64,000 nucleotides of DNA, taken from the NCBI GenBank assembly GCA_963714795.1, contig CAVQPS010000010.1:434001-498000 (forward strand). The letters are read 5' to 3'. Below are positions 42,055-52,663 of this stretch, one piece after another. This stretch comes from DATIXJ01 sp963714795 (lineage in GTDB: Bacteria; Bacteroidota; Ignavibacteria; UBA10030; SZUA-254). The notes below the pieces were generated by a model, which had not been told where the DNA came from, did not search any database, and worked only from the letters and a program-made list of their open reading frames with translations. A program made the position numbers and the translations under genes. Within the stretch, counting starts at the first letter, position 1; each line of letters starts with the position of its first letter.

Positions 42055-45000
42055 TTACCGTATCAATACCATTTTCCGAACTTGCGAAAAAACATCATGA
42101 GAGTTGCTCGTTGCCCGTAATCGATAAAAATAAACACCGCTTGCAAAGTTCCCCGCCTTCCATTCAATCGCTTGGTAGCCGGCATCCTGAATTTTGTCGA
42201 CAAGCGTTGCGACAATCTCACCAAGAGTGTTATAGATTGTTATGGTCACACGCGAAGTCACCGGTAAATTATAACGGATCGTCGTTGAGGGATTAAATGG
42301 ATTAGGATAATTTTGTTCGAAGTGCAAAAGCGGAAGGGATAGCCGGGATTCCCAAGAGTTTCAATAAAATATTGCTTGAAGGATTTGTGATCCGAATCGT
42401 CGTTTTTCCGTTCAAGAAAGTTTCGTTGCCGTCGATCACGATTGATGCCTTCACCGAATTTGAATTCGATTGCCATAACATCGTGATTGGAAACTCCGCA
42501 CCGTGAATGACAATTGGAAATTTGCCCGTTTGTTTTTCGCCGATCGTTTCCAGAATCCGGTTCGAAGAAAACCGGACATCGAATTCCCCGTCCGGCGGAA
42601 GCGGCGGAGCTTCAAACAAATCGTTCGTGTCTCCCGCTCTGAATTGTTCGACAATACAATTGTTCTCTATTGCCGGCATTATCCTGAATTGATAATATGT
42701 TTGATGCGGTGAACAAATTATTTTCGATAACTGCTTTAGGTAGCAGTCCACGGATGCGTTCAGAAACATTTTTGCCGGTTGAGATGCTTTGATCCAATAT
42801 CCTTTTGCTGGCAAGAGTGTATCGGTCATCGAATAACCTTTATTATATACAAAAAATTCACTGCTGATGCTCCCCGATGGTATTGTTGTTATGCTGTTGA
42901 CGTCGAGCAGCGAACTTAAACTACCGAACAAGTTCCATCCTGATTGTATCGAAATCGTGTCGTGAAGTCTCGCGAGAGGAAGCGGTTTCAAAGAATCTAT
43001 AAACGCAGAATAATGGATCCAATATCCTTTGCCGGGAAGCAAAGTATCCTGAATAATATATCCCGTCCCCGGTGCATAGGCAAATGCATGTGAGTTTACC
43101 GTCGTAAATACATTCTTACTGTAATCATCAAGAATATTCTGAGGAATCGAAACCATATTCCATCGTCGGGCGGCGCTGGCCGGAATGTTTGGACTTTGTG
43201 TGATAATGCACATCGAGGAAATCGTTGAATCGGTTATCACGGCGCGTGCAGTATCACCGGATCCGTTCCACATATCTATTCGATTTCCTTTTGGATCGAT
43301 AAGAACCGGATCAATTGTCGGGAAAGCGGAATGGATATCCGACCTCGACCACTGAATAGTCATCGGATAGTTGCCACCAAAATAATATCCGGGAGTGAAT
43401 GTTACAAGAAATGTGTCACGCTGGGTGGTCGAAAAAAAATCTCTCACATCTGTCCACGAACCGGCTCCGAAATGAGCAGTGCCGCCATGAGGGTCTTGAA
43501 AGCGCGCGTCAAATAAACCCGCTGTTTGTGGAGGAATTTCAAATTCACCTTCCGAAAAATCAACATTCGTTGCCGTCGGGTCGACACCCCAAATTCCACG
43601 CGTCGCACCGGGTCGAATCCCAAACCAGATATCGCGCCGGTTAACGAGCGTATTATCATAAATGGTCAGAGGAATTTTTACATGCACAGGAAATTTTATC
43701 ACGCCAAAATCAAAACCACCATATTGATCCCCAGACGTTTGAACATCATATGTATAGCCCTGCCCATACCTCGGCGTCTCCTGCTCAAATGACGACTGTA
43801 CGGAAAGAGCAACTGTGTTCGTCCCAGGATCAACATGTTTGAATTTATAATGACCGAGTGAATCCGTTTGACCGACTGCATTTGAATCTACACCGAATAA
43901 TGTTACCAGCCAATGCACTAACCCCGGCTCGCCAATATCCCTCACCCCGTTTTCATTCATATCGAGATACACAGTTCCTTCTATTGAGTTCCATGGATAC
44001 GCATTTCCAAAATCAATCCCTGTGACACTGCCATTCACGCCAATGGTCAGCACATAGGAGGTGAATGAAGGAAATGTTCTTCTCCACTCTGTTTGGAGTT
44101 CTTGCGTGACAATATATGTTCCGGAATCAAGTCCGCCAAAACTATATACACCGTTGGAATCGGCATAAGTTGATTCCTGAATTTTTCCATTGATATCCAC
44201 GCGCCAATTTGCCAGACCCGCTTCACCAAAATCGCGTACGCTGTCACCATTATCATCGTCGAACAGTGAGCCGTTTATCGATGCACCTCCGGTTGTAAAG
44301 CTCCATGGACCCGTCCAACCTGTCGATGTTGAATCATCAAAATTAACGTTCACGCGCCAGTAGTATGTTTTCCTCGGAAGAACGTTATATAATGCGACTG
44401 TATTTGATGTTAATGTAATACCTTGAACGAGTGTGGTATCCAGCATCAATTCGGAGTTGAATGTAGAGTCGGTTCCGGCTTGAACTCTTGCTGAAGCGAT
44501 AATAATATAATTAAGATAATTGCATTGCAATGCTACGGAAAATTGTCCCGGCTTTATCTGGGTGAGAACTTGATGGGCAGCTCCGTTAGGAGGAGAATCC
44601 GGTTCGGGAGCTTGAGATTGATTATTGAAGGGTCGCCCCCATAATCCGGCACCGTTTGTAACAGCGAAGATATACGATCCATTGGAAGCAACATTAAAGG
44701 GATCCATATTCGTTAGACCAATCTGAGTCCAATTTGCCCCGTTGTTGATGGAAAGATAAACTTCGGTAGTCGTCCCGGCAAAGAGATAGCTTCCACTGGC
44801 AGCAAGAGAAAAAACGTTGGGATTCGTTAGACCTGAATTAACTGTAGTCCAATTTGTTCCATTGTTGGTGGATAGAAACACCCCGCCACCATAAGTTCCA
44901 GCAAAGATATTCGTTCCGTTGACGACAAGAGAACTAACACCATAATTAGTGAAGGATAATTCTGTTCCGATTGACGTCCAACTTGTCCCGTTGTTTGTCG

Positions 45001-45565
45001 AAAGAAAAACTCCTTGATCAGTCCCGGCAAAGAGATTCCCTCCGGATACGGCAAGCGCATTGACATCTGTATTTGTCAATCCACTATCAACCAAAGTCCA
45101 GTTCGTGCCGTTGTTTGTAGAAAGGAACGCCCCGCCACCAGTTCCGGCAAAGATATTCGTTCCGTTAACAAGAAGCGTGTTGATTCGCCAGTTCGTCAAA
45201 CCGGAGTCAACTGCAGTCCAGCTTGTGCCGTTGTTCGTGGAGAGAAATACTCCGCCGCCATTAGTCCCGATTAAAATGTCCGTTCCGTTGAGAAAGAGAC
45301 TCCATGGATTGAATTTTCCTCGACCAACCCCCCAACCCGGGTTAACCTGGGTCCAGTTTGTTCCATCATTAGTTGATAAAAAAACGCCCTTATCCAATGT
45401 GCCCACACAGATATTAGCACCACTGGTCGCCAAAGATATAGGAGAGTTACTCGTCAATCCTGAAGTGAGTCGAGTCCATTGGGCAAACAATGGACTTCCA
45501 TTCGCAACGATGAAAATTATGAGCAATGTATATAGAAAATTTCTTTTCAAACAGGTTGCTCCCAT
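42055..45565 (-). CDS. Giant type IX-secreted beta-propeller/SdrD-like protein, frame broken once
   Basis: About 1,170 residues. In order: signal peptide (LYTLLIIFIVANGSPLFAQ); seven or so BNR/photosystem-stability-like propeller units of ~42 residues with GVFLSTNNGTSW; a fibronectin-like part; two SdrD B-like domains (FDDDNGDSVRDFGEAGL and YLDMNENGVRDIGEPGL); a long beta-rich region; and a sorting domain with FEQNYPNPFNPSTTIRYNLP. The sorting domain is in a different frame from the rest: one surplus base, probably in the AAAA run at 42326-42329. Without correction the protein would lack its secretion signal. Start uncertain (an alternative TTG lies at 45595). Likely cell-surface or released. 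Confidence 0.75.
44700..45480 (-). repeat. Tandem coding repeats, 120-132 bp unit
   Basis: At least six imperfect copies of a 40-44-codon unit, each encoding V-F-L-S-T-N-N-G-T-x-W. The shared word near CCGTTGTTxGTxGA recurs at about 44742, 44862, 44990, 45109, 45229 and 45361. These are the propeller blades of the surrounding gene and a likely place for recombination or misassembly. Confidence 0.85.
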
Positions 45566-45846
45566 CAATTTAGAAGTTTCATAGACTTCCTCCAAAATCT
45601 GGAAATCTTGAAATGATCGGCCTTAAAAGAAGAACAAGAAAAGGAAAAGAAGGTAACGAATGATAGGAGATGGTAATAATTTAAACCGTCAAAATCAAAC
45701 TTAACGAAAGAACAGTTTAAAATTCAGTTAATTCAAGACAATTCTTTAAGTCACTGGCATTCCTTTCTCAAAGAATTGCCTTAGCGAAAGGGATAAACGT
45801 AATTACATCACAAAGTCCAGCGGTTAACTTTAACGTAGAAACGGAA

Positions 45847-46746
45847 TTAATCGGCAGCAGTAAGCGCTTCTGCACCGCCCACAATTTCCAGCAATTCTTT
45901 TGTGATCGATGCCTGTCGCGCTTTGTTATAGGACAATTGAAGATCACGGATCAGATCGGACGCATTGGTCGTAGCATTGTCCATCGCCGTCATGCGCGCA
46001 CCCTGTTCGGCGGCATTCGATTCGAGCAGCGCACGCCAGACCTGAAAGCGAAGATGTTTCGGCACGAGTGATGAAAGAATTGAATCGCTGGATGGTTCGT
46101 AGATATAATCGATTTGAGATGTCGATTGTTTGACATCGGAAGGTTGTGCAATTGCTTCGGTCGGAATCGGCAACATCTGTTCGATCACAACGTGTTGATG
46201 AATAATCGATTTGAATTCGTTATACACAAGTTCGACACGGTCATACGCGCCGTTTAAAAATCCCTCAACGACTTTACTCGCAATGGCATTCGCATGATCA
46301 AACTTCAAACCTGAAAAAATGCCGACCTGTTTATCGGCAATCCGGTAATTGTTTTTCTGAAAAAAATCGAATCCTTTTCTTCCGACAGTGACGAGATGAA
46401 GATTGCCTTTGTTGACGACCTCTTCATAATTCGTACGGATATGGTGCGTTACGGTCCGGATAACATTGGAATTGAATGCCCCGCATAACCCGCGGTCTGC
46501 TGTCACGACAACTATAGCCACTTTATGAACCGGTCGAACTTCGAACAACGGATTTGCAGACACATCGACTTTGCCGGCAAGATGTTGAAGAAGGTCGGAC
46601 ATCGTGCGGGCATACGGCCGGGCGGAAAGAACGCCGTCCTGTGCACGGCGAAGTCTCGCCGCGGCAACCATCTTCATTGCCTTGGTGATCTTCTGCGTGC
46701 TTTTTACACCGCTGATGCGCCGGCGGATTTCACGAAGTGTTGCCAT
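45847..46746 (-). CDS. atpG: F1Fo ATP synthase gamma subunit
   Basis: The central rotor shaft of F1. The 299-residue protein opens with the family signature REIRRRISGVKSTQKITKAM. VVTADRGLCGAFNSNVIR follows near residue 80, and the C-terminal helix has ARMTAMDNATTNASDLI. It follows atpA by 21 bp and is the last gene of this operon; atpD and atpC, which usually follow, are absent. Confidence 0.97.
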   Translation of the reverse strand: MATLREIRRRISGVKSTQKITKAMKMVAAARLRRAQDGVLSARPYARTMSDLLQHLAGKVDVSANPLFEVRPVHKVAIVVVTADRGLCGAFNSNVIRTVTHHIRTNYEEVVNKGNLHLVTVGRKGFDFFQKNNYRIADKQVGIFSGLKFDHANAIASKVVEGFLNGAYDRVELVYNEFKSIIHQHVVIEQMLPIPTEAIAQPSDVKQSTSQIDYIYEPSSDSILSSLVPKHLRFQVWRALLESNAAEQGARMTAMDNATTNASDLIRDLQLSYNKARQASITKELLEIVGGAEALTAAD

Positions 46747-46767
46747 GGTTTACCGGATCGTTTTCGT

Positions 46768-48315
46768 TTAAAGGACTTTGAACGACTGAACAAAATCTTT
46801 GCAAATCTGATGCAATTTTTTCTGAAGATCGTCGGAGAGATCTTTTTTCTCAATGATCTCATCGAGAACATTGCGGTATTTCAATTCCATCATCTCCAGA
46901 AGGTCGCGTTCAAAACGCTGAACGTGTTCAAGCGGAATTTCATCAAGATATCCGTTCGTACCGGCAAAAATGCTGACGACCTGTTTTTCAACCGGCATCG
47001 GAACGTATTGTCCCTGCTTCAGCAATTCAACCAGATGCGAACCGCGCGTTAATTGCTGCTGTGTCGCCTTATCGAGATCGGAACCGAATTTTGCAAATGC
47101 TTCCAGCTCGCGGTATTGTGCCAGATCGAGCCGAAGCCGGCCGGCAACTTTTTTCATCGCTTTGATCTGCGCGTTGCCGCCGACGCGTGACACTGAAATA
47201 CCGATATTGATTGCCGGACGAACACCGGAGTTGAACAAACCGGGTTCCAGATAAATTTGTCCGTCGGTAATGGAAATAACGTTCGTCGGAATGTATGCGG
47301 AAACGTCACCTGCCTGTGTTTCAATGACGGGAAGCGCCGTTAGACTGCCGCCGCCAAGTTCTTCGCTGAGTTTCGAAGCACGCTCCAGCAACCGCGAGTG
47401 AAGATAAAAGACATCGCCGGGATATGCTTCACGACCCGGCGGACGCCGCAGTAAGAGCGAGACCTGCCGGTATGCCTGCGCGTGTTTTGAAAGATCGTCG
47501 TACACAACCAGTGCATGCCTGCCATTATCCCTGAAAAATTCGCCGAGGGTTACGCCGGAATACGGTGCGATAAATTGCATCGGTGACGGATCATCGGCAC
47601 GTGCTAAAATAATAGTTGTGTATTGCATCGCACCGAACTCTTCAAGCTTCGCAACAACCTGTGCAACCGTCGAACCTTTCTGACCGATACCGACATAAAT
47701 ACAATACATCGGTTTGATGCCGCGTTTCTTCGCTTCTTCCGTGTGCGTATATTTTTGATTGATGATCGCGTCGATGGCAACGGACGTCTTGCCGGTCTGG
47801 CGGTCGCCGATAATCAATTCACGCTGCCCGCGCCCGATGGGAATCATGCCGTCGACGGCTTTAATTCCCGTCTGCAACGGTTCTTTCACGGGCTGGCGTT
47901 GAATCACGCCGAGAGCTTTTCGCTCAATCGGTAAAAACTTTTCTGTCTTAATCGGTCCGCGCCCATCCAGAGGCTGTCCGAGCGGATTGATGACGCGTCC
48001 GAGCATTTGTTCGCCGACGGGCATCGATGCAACGCGTCCCGTTCGTTTCACGATATCGCCTTCTTTGATCAGCGTGCTTTCGCCGAAGAGAACGCAACCG
48101 ACATTATCTTCTTCAAGATTGAGCACCATGCCGAACACATCATTCGGAAATTCGACAAGTTCGCTCGCCATGACCTTCGAAAGTCCGTAGACGCGCGCAA
48201 TACCGTCGCCAACCTGCAAAACGGTACCGACATCATAGACATCGACTTCTTTTTCAAAACCGGAAAGTTGTTTGCGTAAAAATGCAGAAACTTCATCAGG
48301 TCTTACTTCTGCCAT
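46768..48315 (-). CDS. atpA: F1Fo ATP synthase alpha subunit
   Basis: A nucleotide-binding F1 subunit of 515 residues. P-loop GDRQTGKTSVAIDAI near residue 170, DDLSKHAQAYRQVSLLLRRP near 270 and the alpha signature PAINIGISVSRVGGNAQIK near 368 are present. It forms the F1 hexamer with beta, whose gene lies elsewhere. It is 39 bp after atpH. Confidence 0.98.
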   Translation of the reverse strand: MAEVRPDEVSAFLRKQLSGFEKEVDVYDVGTVLQVGDGIARVYGLSKVMASELVEFPNDVFGMVLNLEEDNVGCVLFGESTLIKEGDIVKRTGRVASMPVGEQMLGRVINPLGQPLDGRGPIKTEKFLPIERKALGVIQRQPVKEPLQTGIKAVDGMIPIGRGQRELIIGDRQTGKTSVAIDAIINQKYTHTEEAKKRGIKPMYCIYVGIGQKGSTVAQVVAKLEEFGAMQYTTIILARADDPSPMQFIAPYSGVTLGEFFRDNGRHALVVYDDLSKHAQAYRQVSLLLRRPPGREAYPGDVFYLHSRLLERASKLSEELGGGSLTALPVIETQAGDVSAYIPTNVISITDGQIYLEPGLFNSGVRPAINIGISVSRVGGNAQIKAMKKVAGRLRLDLAQYRELEAFAKFGSDLDKATQQQLTRGSHLVELLKQGQYVPMPVEKQVVSIFAGTNGYLDEIPLEHVQRFERDLLEMMELKYRNVLDEIIEKKDLSDDLQKKLHQICKDFVQSFKVL

Positions 48316-48354
48316 TGCATATTCCTTTACATTTAATGGTAATTCAACTGAGTT

Positions 48355-48900
48355 TTAGATCGTTCCTTCGACGAATCGCTGCCGAAGAATTTCAAGCTGG
48401 TGGCGGACGCTGGCATCCCACACGGTATCTTCATACTGAACGGTAAATCCGCCTTGCAACGAAGTATCAAGCTCAACATTCAAATGAACGGTTTTCTTCG
48501 TGACCTGTTCGATCTGATGTATAAGCTGTCGCCGTTGTTCATCGGTGAACGTCACGGTTGCCCGCGCGGTCACATTCAATATTCCTCTTCGCACATCACG
48601 GAGGCGATAGAATTCTTTACACACGTCCCGCAGAACGGCTTCCCGTCCTCTCGACGTCAGAAGAAGAATGAATTTCAATGTGAAATCGTGAACATTCCCC
48701 TGCAGGACATTCGTCAGCACGGTTTTCTTTTTTTCCGTATGGATGACCGGGCTTTTCATAAAAATTCCGAAATCCCGGATATCAACAAACATCTTCTCGA
48801 CAAGCGCAAAATCTTTGCTGACGATATCGACGATATTCATTTCTTCCGCAACGCTGATTGCCGCCAAAGCATAGCGATGCGCAACTCGAATGTCACTCAT
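48355..48900 (-). CDS. atpH: F1Fo ATP synthase delta subunit
   Basis: A 181-residue peripheral-stalk subunit (OSCP type). The N-terminal helical domain starts VAHRYALAAISVAEEMN. The C-terminal part contains the family segment LDTSLQGGFTVQYEDTVWDA with the conserved Gly-Gly and a terminal helix. It sits 6 bp after atpF, in the usual order. Confidence 0.93.
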   Translation of the reverse strand: MSDIRVAHRYALAAISVAEEMNIVDIVSKDFALVEKMFVDIRDFGIFMKSPVIHTEKKKTVLTNVLQGNVHDFTLKFILLLTSRGREAVLRDVCKEFYRLRDVRRGILNVTARATVTFTDEQRRQLIHQIEQVTKKTVHLNVELDTSLQGGFTVQYEDTVWDASVRHQLEILRQRFVEGTI

Positions 48901-48906
48901 AGGATA

Positions 48907-49392
48907 TTAATTTTTCGGAAGTTCTTTGAGATACCGATCGACAATCGTGCGCTGCTTGTTATCATCCAATGTTTCGCCGAGAATTTTTTCCGCTACCTGA
49001 ATGGCAAGGTTCGCCACTTCACCACGCAGCTGCAACAGAGCAGCTTCTTTATCACGATCGATCTCCTGTTTTGCCTGATCGATCACGCGGCGCGACTGTT
49101 GCTGAGCGCTTTCGACAATTTCACTTTTTAATTTTTCCGCGAGAACGCGTGCTTCCGTCAGCAACCGATGACCTTCCTGCTCTGCACGCGCCAGTTGTTT
49201 GCGATTTTCTTCAAGCAACTGTTCTGCTTCATGCTTGGCTTGCTCTGCACGTTCGATGGCATGCTGAATTCCTTCTTCGCGTTGTTGCAGTGATTGAAGG
49301 AGCGGTTTCCATGCGAATTTCTTCAGCAGAAATGCAACCACCAGAAACGTCACGATTGTCCAGAGGATCAATCCGGGATTAGGATCTAACAT
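48907..49392 (-). CDS. atpF: F1Fo ATP synthase subunit b
   Basis: A 161-residue stator subunit. One N-terminal transmembrane helix (LILWTIVTFLVVAFLLKKFAW) is followed by a long coiled coil rich in Glu, Gln, Ala and Lys (AEQAKHEAEQLLEENRKQLA), ending in the delta-binding region. Only one b-type gene is present. Order c-b-delta-alpha-gamma is standard. Confidence 0.95.
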   Translation of the reverse strand: MLDPNPGLILWTIVTFLVVAFLLKKFAWKPLLQSLQQREEGIQHAIERAEQAKHEAEQLLEENRKQLARAEQEGHRLLTEARVLAEKLKSEIVESAQQQSRRVIDQAKQEIDRDKEAALLQLRGEVANLAIQVAEKILGETLDDNKQRTIVDRYLKELPKN

Positions 49393-49462
49393 ATCTGTAT
49401 TGTTTTAATAAATGATAAAATCAACCGCTTGATGTGCGGTTACAAATTATTGATTCAACCGA

Positions 49463-49690
49463 TTACTTCAACGCAAGCAGAATGCAAATAACGAGGGCGA
49501 AAAATGTTGCGCCTTCGATAAGAGCTGCGGCAATGATCATCGAGATTCGGATGGGACCGGCAGCTTCCGGCTGACGACCGCTTGCTTCCATCGCGGCAGC
49601 TGCAAGTTTTCCGATACCGATGCCGGCACCGATAACGGTAAATGCGGCACCGAGTCCTGCGGCAAGATATGCAAATAACTTTGGATCCAT
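49463..49690 (-). CDS. atpE: F1Fo ATP synthase subunit c
   Basis: The 75-residue proteolipid of the rotor ring. Two membrane helices flank a polar loop with SGRQPEAAGPIR. Helix 1 carries the glycine-rich GAAFTVIGAGIGIGKL and helix 2 the proton-binding Glu in AALIEGATFFALVICIL. Helix 1 shows no Gln/Glu ligand of the sodium type (VIGAGIG), so proton coupling is likelier. Confidence 0.96.
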   Translation of the reverse strand: MDPKLFAYLAAGLGAAFTVIGAGIGIGKLAAAAMEASGRQPEAAGPIRISMIIAAALIEGATFFALVICILLALK

Positions 49691-49731
49691 TCTAAGTATC
49701 TCCTATAAATGATGAGTGATAGATTTGTTCG

Positions 49732-50628
49732 TTAATGTCCGTGCGCGCCGTTCTCCTGTTCAGCATGACCCGCCTGAATCCCGAGTCCCATAAACAGAGA
49801 AGTCAGCATGGTAAAAATATATGCCTGTAAAAATGCAACTAATAATTCCAGAAAATTAATTCCGACGGCAAAAGCGACCGGAACCGGTGCCACGATATAC
49901 GATTTGAACAGGAAAATCAGACCGAGCAACGAAATAATCACCAGGTGACCGCCGGTCATATTCGCAAAAAGACGGATACACAATGCGAACGGTTTCGTAA
50001 AGAGACCGAGCACTTCAATCGGAATCATGATCGGCCAGAGAAGCCAATGAACGCCGCCGGTAAGATGCGCGAGATAATGTCCGAAGCCCTGCGAACGAAT
50101 TGCCGAAATTTGAATCATGATAAACGCGACAATCGCCAAACCGGCCGTAACATTGATATTTCCGGTCGATGTTGAACCGTAGGGAATCATTCCCATCAAA
50201 TTCATGAGCAGAATAAAAAACAGTGTCGTTACCAGATATGGAAGATATCGCAAGCCGCCTTTTCCCATATTGGGAAGAACGATTTCATCACGGACAAAGA
50301 CAACGACCATTTCGAATAAGTTGCCGATTCCACGAGGAACTTTTGACATACGATTTTTTCGTGCAGCACTCACGGCCACCCACAAGAGCAACAATCCGGC
50401 AACCCAAAGAAAAACAACGTGCTTCGTAATCGAAAAATCGATCGTCATGCCGGCAAGATGCACCGGTTCAAACTGTGGCAGGTGGATGTGCCCGATGAAC
50501 GGCAGTTCAAGTTCGTGACTATCGTGGGCATGTTCGAACAATTCCGTAAACATGCTGCTGCTTGCCGACGCGCCGCCGGACGTATCCGTTGCCGTTTTCA
50601 GCGTATCAATCGCCATGGACTCTTGCAT
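49732..50628 (-). CDS. atpB: F1Fo ATP synthase subunit a
   Basis: The 298-residue proton channel subunit with about six membrane helices. The key Arg is in KPFALCIRLFANMTGGHLV, and the C-terminal helix contains FAVGINFLELLVAFLQAYIFTML. A His-rich N-terminal periplasmic stretch (EHAHDSHELELPF) and His-rich end (GAHGH) are seen, as in other Bacteroidota. Start may be at the Met four codons later. Confidence 0.95.
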   Translation of the reverse strand: MQESMAIDTLKTATDTSGGASASSSMFTELFEHAHDSHELELPFIGHIHLPQFEPVHLAGMTIDFSITKHVVFLWVAGLLLLWVAVSAARKNRMSKVPRGIGNLFEMVVVFVRDEIVLPNMGKGGLRYLPYLVTTLFFILLMNLMGMIPYGSTSTGNINVTAGLAIVAFIMIQISAIRSQGFGHYLAHLTGGVHWLLWPIMIPIEVLGLFTKPFALCIRLFANMTGGHLVIISLLGLIFLFKSYIVAPVPVAFAVGINFLELLVAFLQAYIFTMLTSLFMGLGIQAGHAEQENGAHGH

Positions 50629-50645
50629 GTGATCTAAAAAAATTC

Positions 50646-51035
50646 CTACTGATGATGTTTATGATCTACTTTTTTCTGAATATACAGTATTTCTAACGAG
50701 AGAAACACCGCGTAAAAAATTCCCATCGATGCAACCAGCGCACCGACATGCAGTCCGCATACTTTAATCAACACGACCAGAATTCCGGCAAGACAGAGCA
50801 TCCGGACAGTCATACCGCCGAGCACATACTGAAGAAATATGGTCGTCGACTTTTCAAACGAATATTCGACTGCAAAGTACCCGAGCAACACATTGATGGT
50901 CATTAATGCTGCGCCGACCGAAGCGGCAATCAGCATCTGCGTTGTTCCGAACACCATCATGGGATAAATTCCGACCGCAACGATCACGGCAATCGCCAAA
51001 AGAATTTGTTTGGGAAACGACCAATCCAATTTCAT
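50646..51035 (-). CDS. AtpI-like ATP synthase assembly protein
   Basis: A 129-residue protein with four hydrophobic helices in the place of atpI, 17 bp before atpB. Its start overlaps the AtpZ-like gene by 4 bp. Such small membrane proteins help assemble the c-ring or supply Mg/Ca ions. Sequence similarity to AtpI is weak, so the call relies on topology and position. Confidence 0.65.
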   Translation of the reverse strand: MKLDWSFPKQILLAIAVIVAVGIYPMMVFGTTQMLIAASVGAALMTINVLLGYFAVEYSFEKSTTIFLQYVLGGMTVRMLCLAGILVVLIKVCGLHVGALVASMGIFYAVFLSLEILYIQKKVDHKHHQ

Positions 51036-51313
51036 TCTTGCTGTGATTCTTTCTTGATAGATTCGGAAGAACCGGATGCTATTGCCGTCTTGATAAATTT
51101 GTATAATCCGCCGCCCGCACCGATGAAACCTCCCACCAGCATAAGCCAGGGAATGGTATTCAACTTTTCATCCAACCATCGACCGACAAACACGAACACA
51201 ACAATCGCCAACGCCATCTGCAATCCGGCCGTCAGAAGCGGTCCGGCAGCACGCAACTCTTTTCCATATCCCGAATCCTCCGGATCGTTGCCCGATGGTT
51301 GAGGATTCTTCAT
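51032..51313 (-). CDS. AtpZ/AtpI-family protein
   Basis: A 93-residue protein with two helices and the AtpZ pattern: GLQMALAIVVFVFVGRWLDEKLNTIPWLMLVGGFIG (positions ~30-65) with the conserved G-x-W-L-D and the second helix Gly-rich. AtpZ and AtpI have been proposed to form a cation channel that aids ATP synthase. It is 6 bp after bactofilin and overlaps the next gene by 4 bp. Confidence 0.8.
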   Translation of the reverse strand: MKNPQPSGNDPEDSGYGKELRAAGPLLTAGLQMALAIVVFVFVGRWLDEKLNTIPWLMLVGGFIGAGGGLYKFIKTAIASGSSESIKKESQQE

Positions 51314-51319
51314 GAAAAT

Positions 51320-51718
51320 TTATTTTGTCTCTGTTTGCTGGCTGTCGGGTTTGGGATGCGGCGGCATTCCGGCCGGTTTCGCTTCTGCCATCACGCATCT
51401 GCCGTCAAATACGGCGCCTTCATCGACAACCAATTTTGCCGCTTTGATATCACCGCGCACAACCGCTTTCGATTCAAATACTAGTTTTTCCTGCGCGACG
51501 ATAGTTCCTTTGATCTTCCCGCCGATTGTGACATTTCTGGCGGAAACATTCCCGTCTATATCCCCGGCACTGCCGAGGGAAACATTCTGTGTTGCGACGA
51601 TCTCACCGACAATTTTTCCGTCGATCCGGATACTTCCGGGCGTGCGAAGTTTTCCTTCAAAGACGGTTCCACCGGTAATCAAATTCAGTTCTGTTCCGTT
51701 CTCACTCTTCGCTGCCAT
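51320..51718 (-). CDS. Bactofilin (polymer-forming cytoskeletal protein)
   Basis: A 132-residue bactofilin. A short disordered head precedes the right-handed beta-helix built of hydrophobic-Gly repeats: LITGGTVFEGKLRTPGSIRI, DGKIVGEIVATQNVSLGSAG and GNVSARNVTIGGKIKGTIVA. The tail is Pro-rich. Bactofilins polymerise without nucleotide and often guide peptidoglycan enzymes. Here it is 11 bp downstream of an M23 peptidase, a common pairing for cell-shape control. Confidence 0.93.
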   Translation of the reverse strand: MAAKSENGTELNLITGGTVFEGKLRTPGSIRIDGKIVGEIVATQNVSLGSAGDIDGNVSARNVTIGGKIKGTIVAQEKLVFESKAVVRGDIKAAKLVVDEGAVFDGRCVMAEAKPAGMPPHPKPDSQQTETK

Positions 51719-51729
51719 AACAATCTCCT

Positions 51730-52623
51730 TTACTGAATGTTCAGTAAAAAATTATCGGGATTTTGCGCGATGCCGTTTTTCCACACTTCAAAATGTACGT
51801 GCGGACCGGTGCTTGTTTTTCCGGTGTTACCGAGAAGAGCGATTACTTCGCCCCGATACACGGTTTCACCTGTATTTTTGACAAGAGTTTGATTGTGTTT
51901 ATAGACCGTCAGAAATCCTTCGTCATGAGCGATCATGATCGTAAATCCGTCGTCATATGTCCAGCCGGAAAACACAACATTGCCATCGGCCGCCGCAACA
52001 ACCGCACTTCCCTGTTTTCCCGCGACATCGATTCCGAAATGAAACTGATCCGGTTGAAACACTCTGCTAATCAATCCTTCAGCCGGCATGATAAACGGAA
52101 TCTCTTTCGAAAATCGTTTTCCGGTTTGTCCGGCACTTGCACCGGTAACTCCGGCGGTCGTTCCCGCCGGTTCGGACAATATTGCCGGCGAAAGTTCTTG
52201 ATTGCCGGTCGATTGCAAATCAGGAACCGACGTTATCATCATCGATGAATCCGCACTACCTAAACCCAGACTGTCAGGTTTAGTTACATCTTCGCCCATC
52301 GCTCGTCGCAGTTTAAGATTGTACGACTTCAAAACATTGATCTGCTGCACGAGCACACTCAGGTCTTTCTGAATGTCGCCGATCTGTTTTCCATATTGCC
52401 GGACCAATTCCGGATTGGAAATCGGTAAATGCGCACCAAGCGGTGTATAAATGATGGTGGCAAAAATCGAAGCAACAATGACAATGAACAAAGACAGCAC
52501 CGTGGCAATTAATGCCCACCGGGACATTGAAAAAGTCCGTGTCGTTTGCGATTTCGCATCCGGCACGACAATAAACGTATACCGGCGTTTTTGCTTCCGT
52601 TCACGAACATTTTCAGGGGACAT
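51730..52623 (-). CDS. Membrane-anchored M23 (LytM) peptidase
   Basis: A 297-residue protein. A cytoplasmic basic head is followed by one transmembrane helix (ALIATVLSLFIVIVASIFAT), a coiled-coil stretch (about 75-110), a low-complexity linker and a C-terminal LytM domain. Zinc ligands are HFGIDVAG (His-x3-Asp) and GPHVHFEVWKNG (His-x-His), so it is probably an active peptidoglycan endopeptidase. It is the first gene of a run leading through bactofilin into the ATP synthase genes. Confidence 0.92.
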   Translation of the reverse strand: MSPENVRERKQKRRYTFIVVPDAKSQTTRTFSMSRWALIATVLSLFIVIVASIFATIIYTPLGAHLPISNPELVRQYGKQIGDIQKDLSVLVQQINVLKSYNLKLRRAMGEDVTKPDSLGLGSADSSMMITSVPDLQSTGNQELSPAILSEPAGTTAGVTGASAGQTGKRFSKEIPFIMPAEGLISRVFQPDQFHFGIDVAGKQGSAVVAAADGNVVFSGWTYDDGFTIMIAHDEGFLTVYKHNQTLVKNTGETVYRGEVIALLGNTGKTSTGPHVHFEVWKNGIAQNPDNFLLNIQ

Positions 52624-52663
52624 CGTTATCAGGATCTATTTAAAAAATAGATAAACGGCACAA

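Noticed and set aside
44700..45480. Regular ~120-bp repeats as a possible CRISPR array
   Set aside because: The repeats are long, degenerate, in frame and encode propeller blades; there are no short identical repeats or spacers and no cas genes.
45739..45778. CAATTCTTT / AAAGAATTG inverted repeat before the propeller gene
   Set aside because: The arms are A+T-rich with a 22-base loop and no T run; it could easily be chance in this composition.
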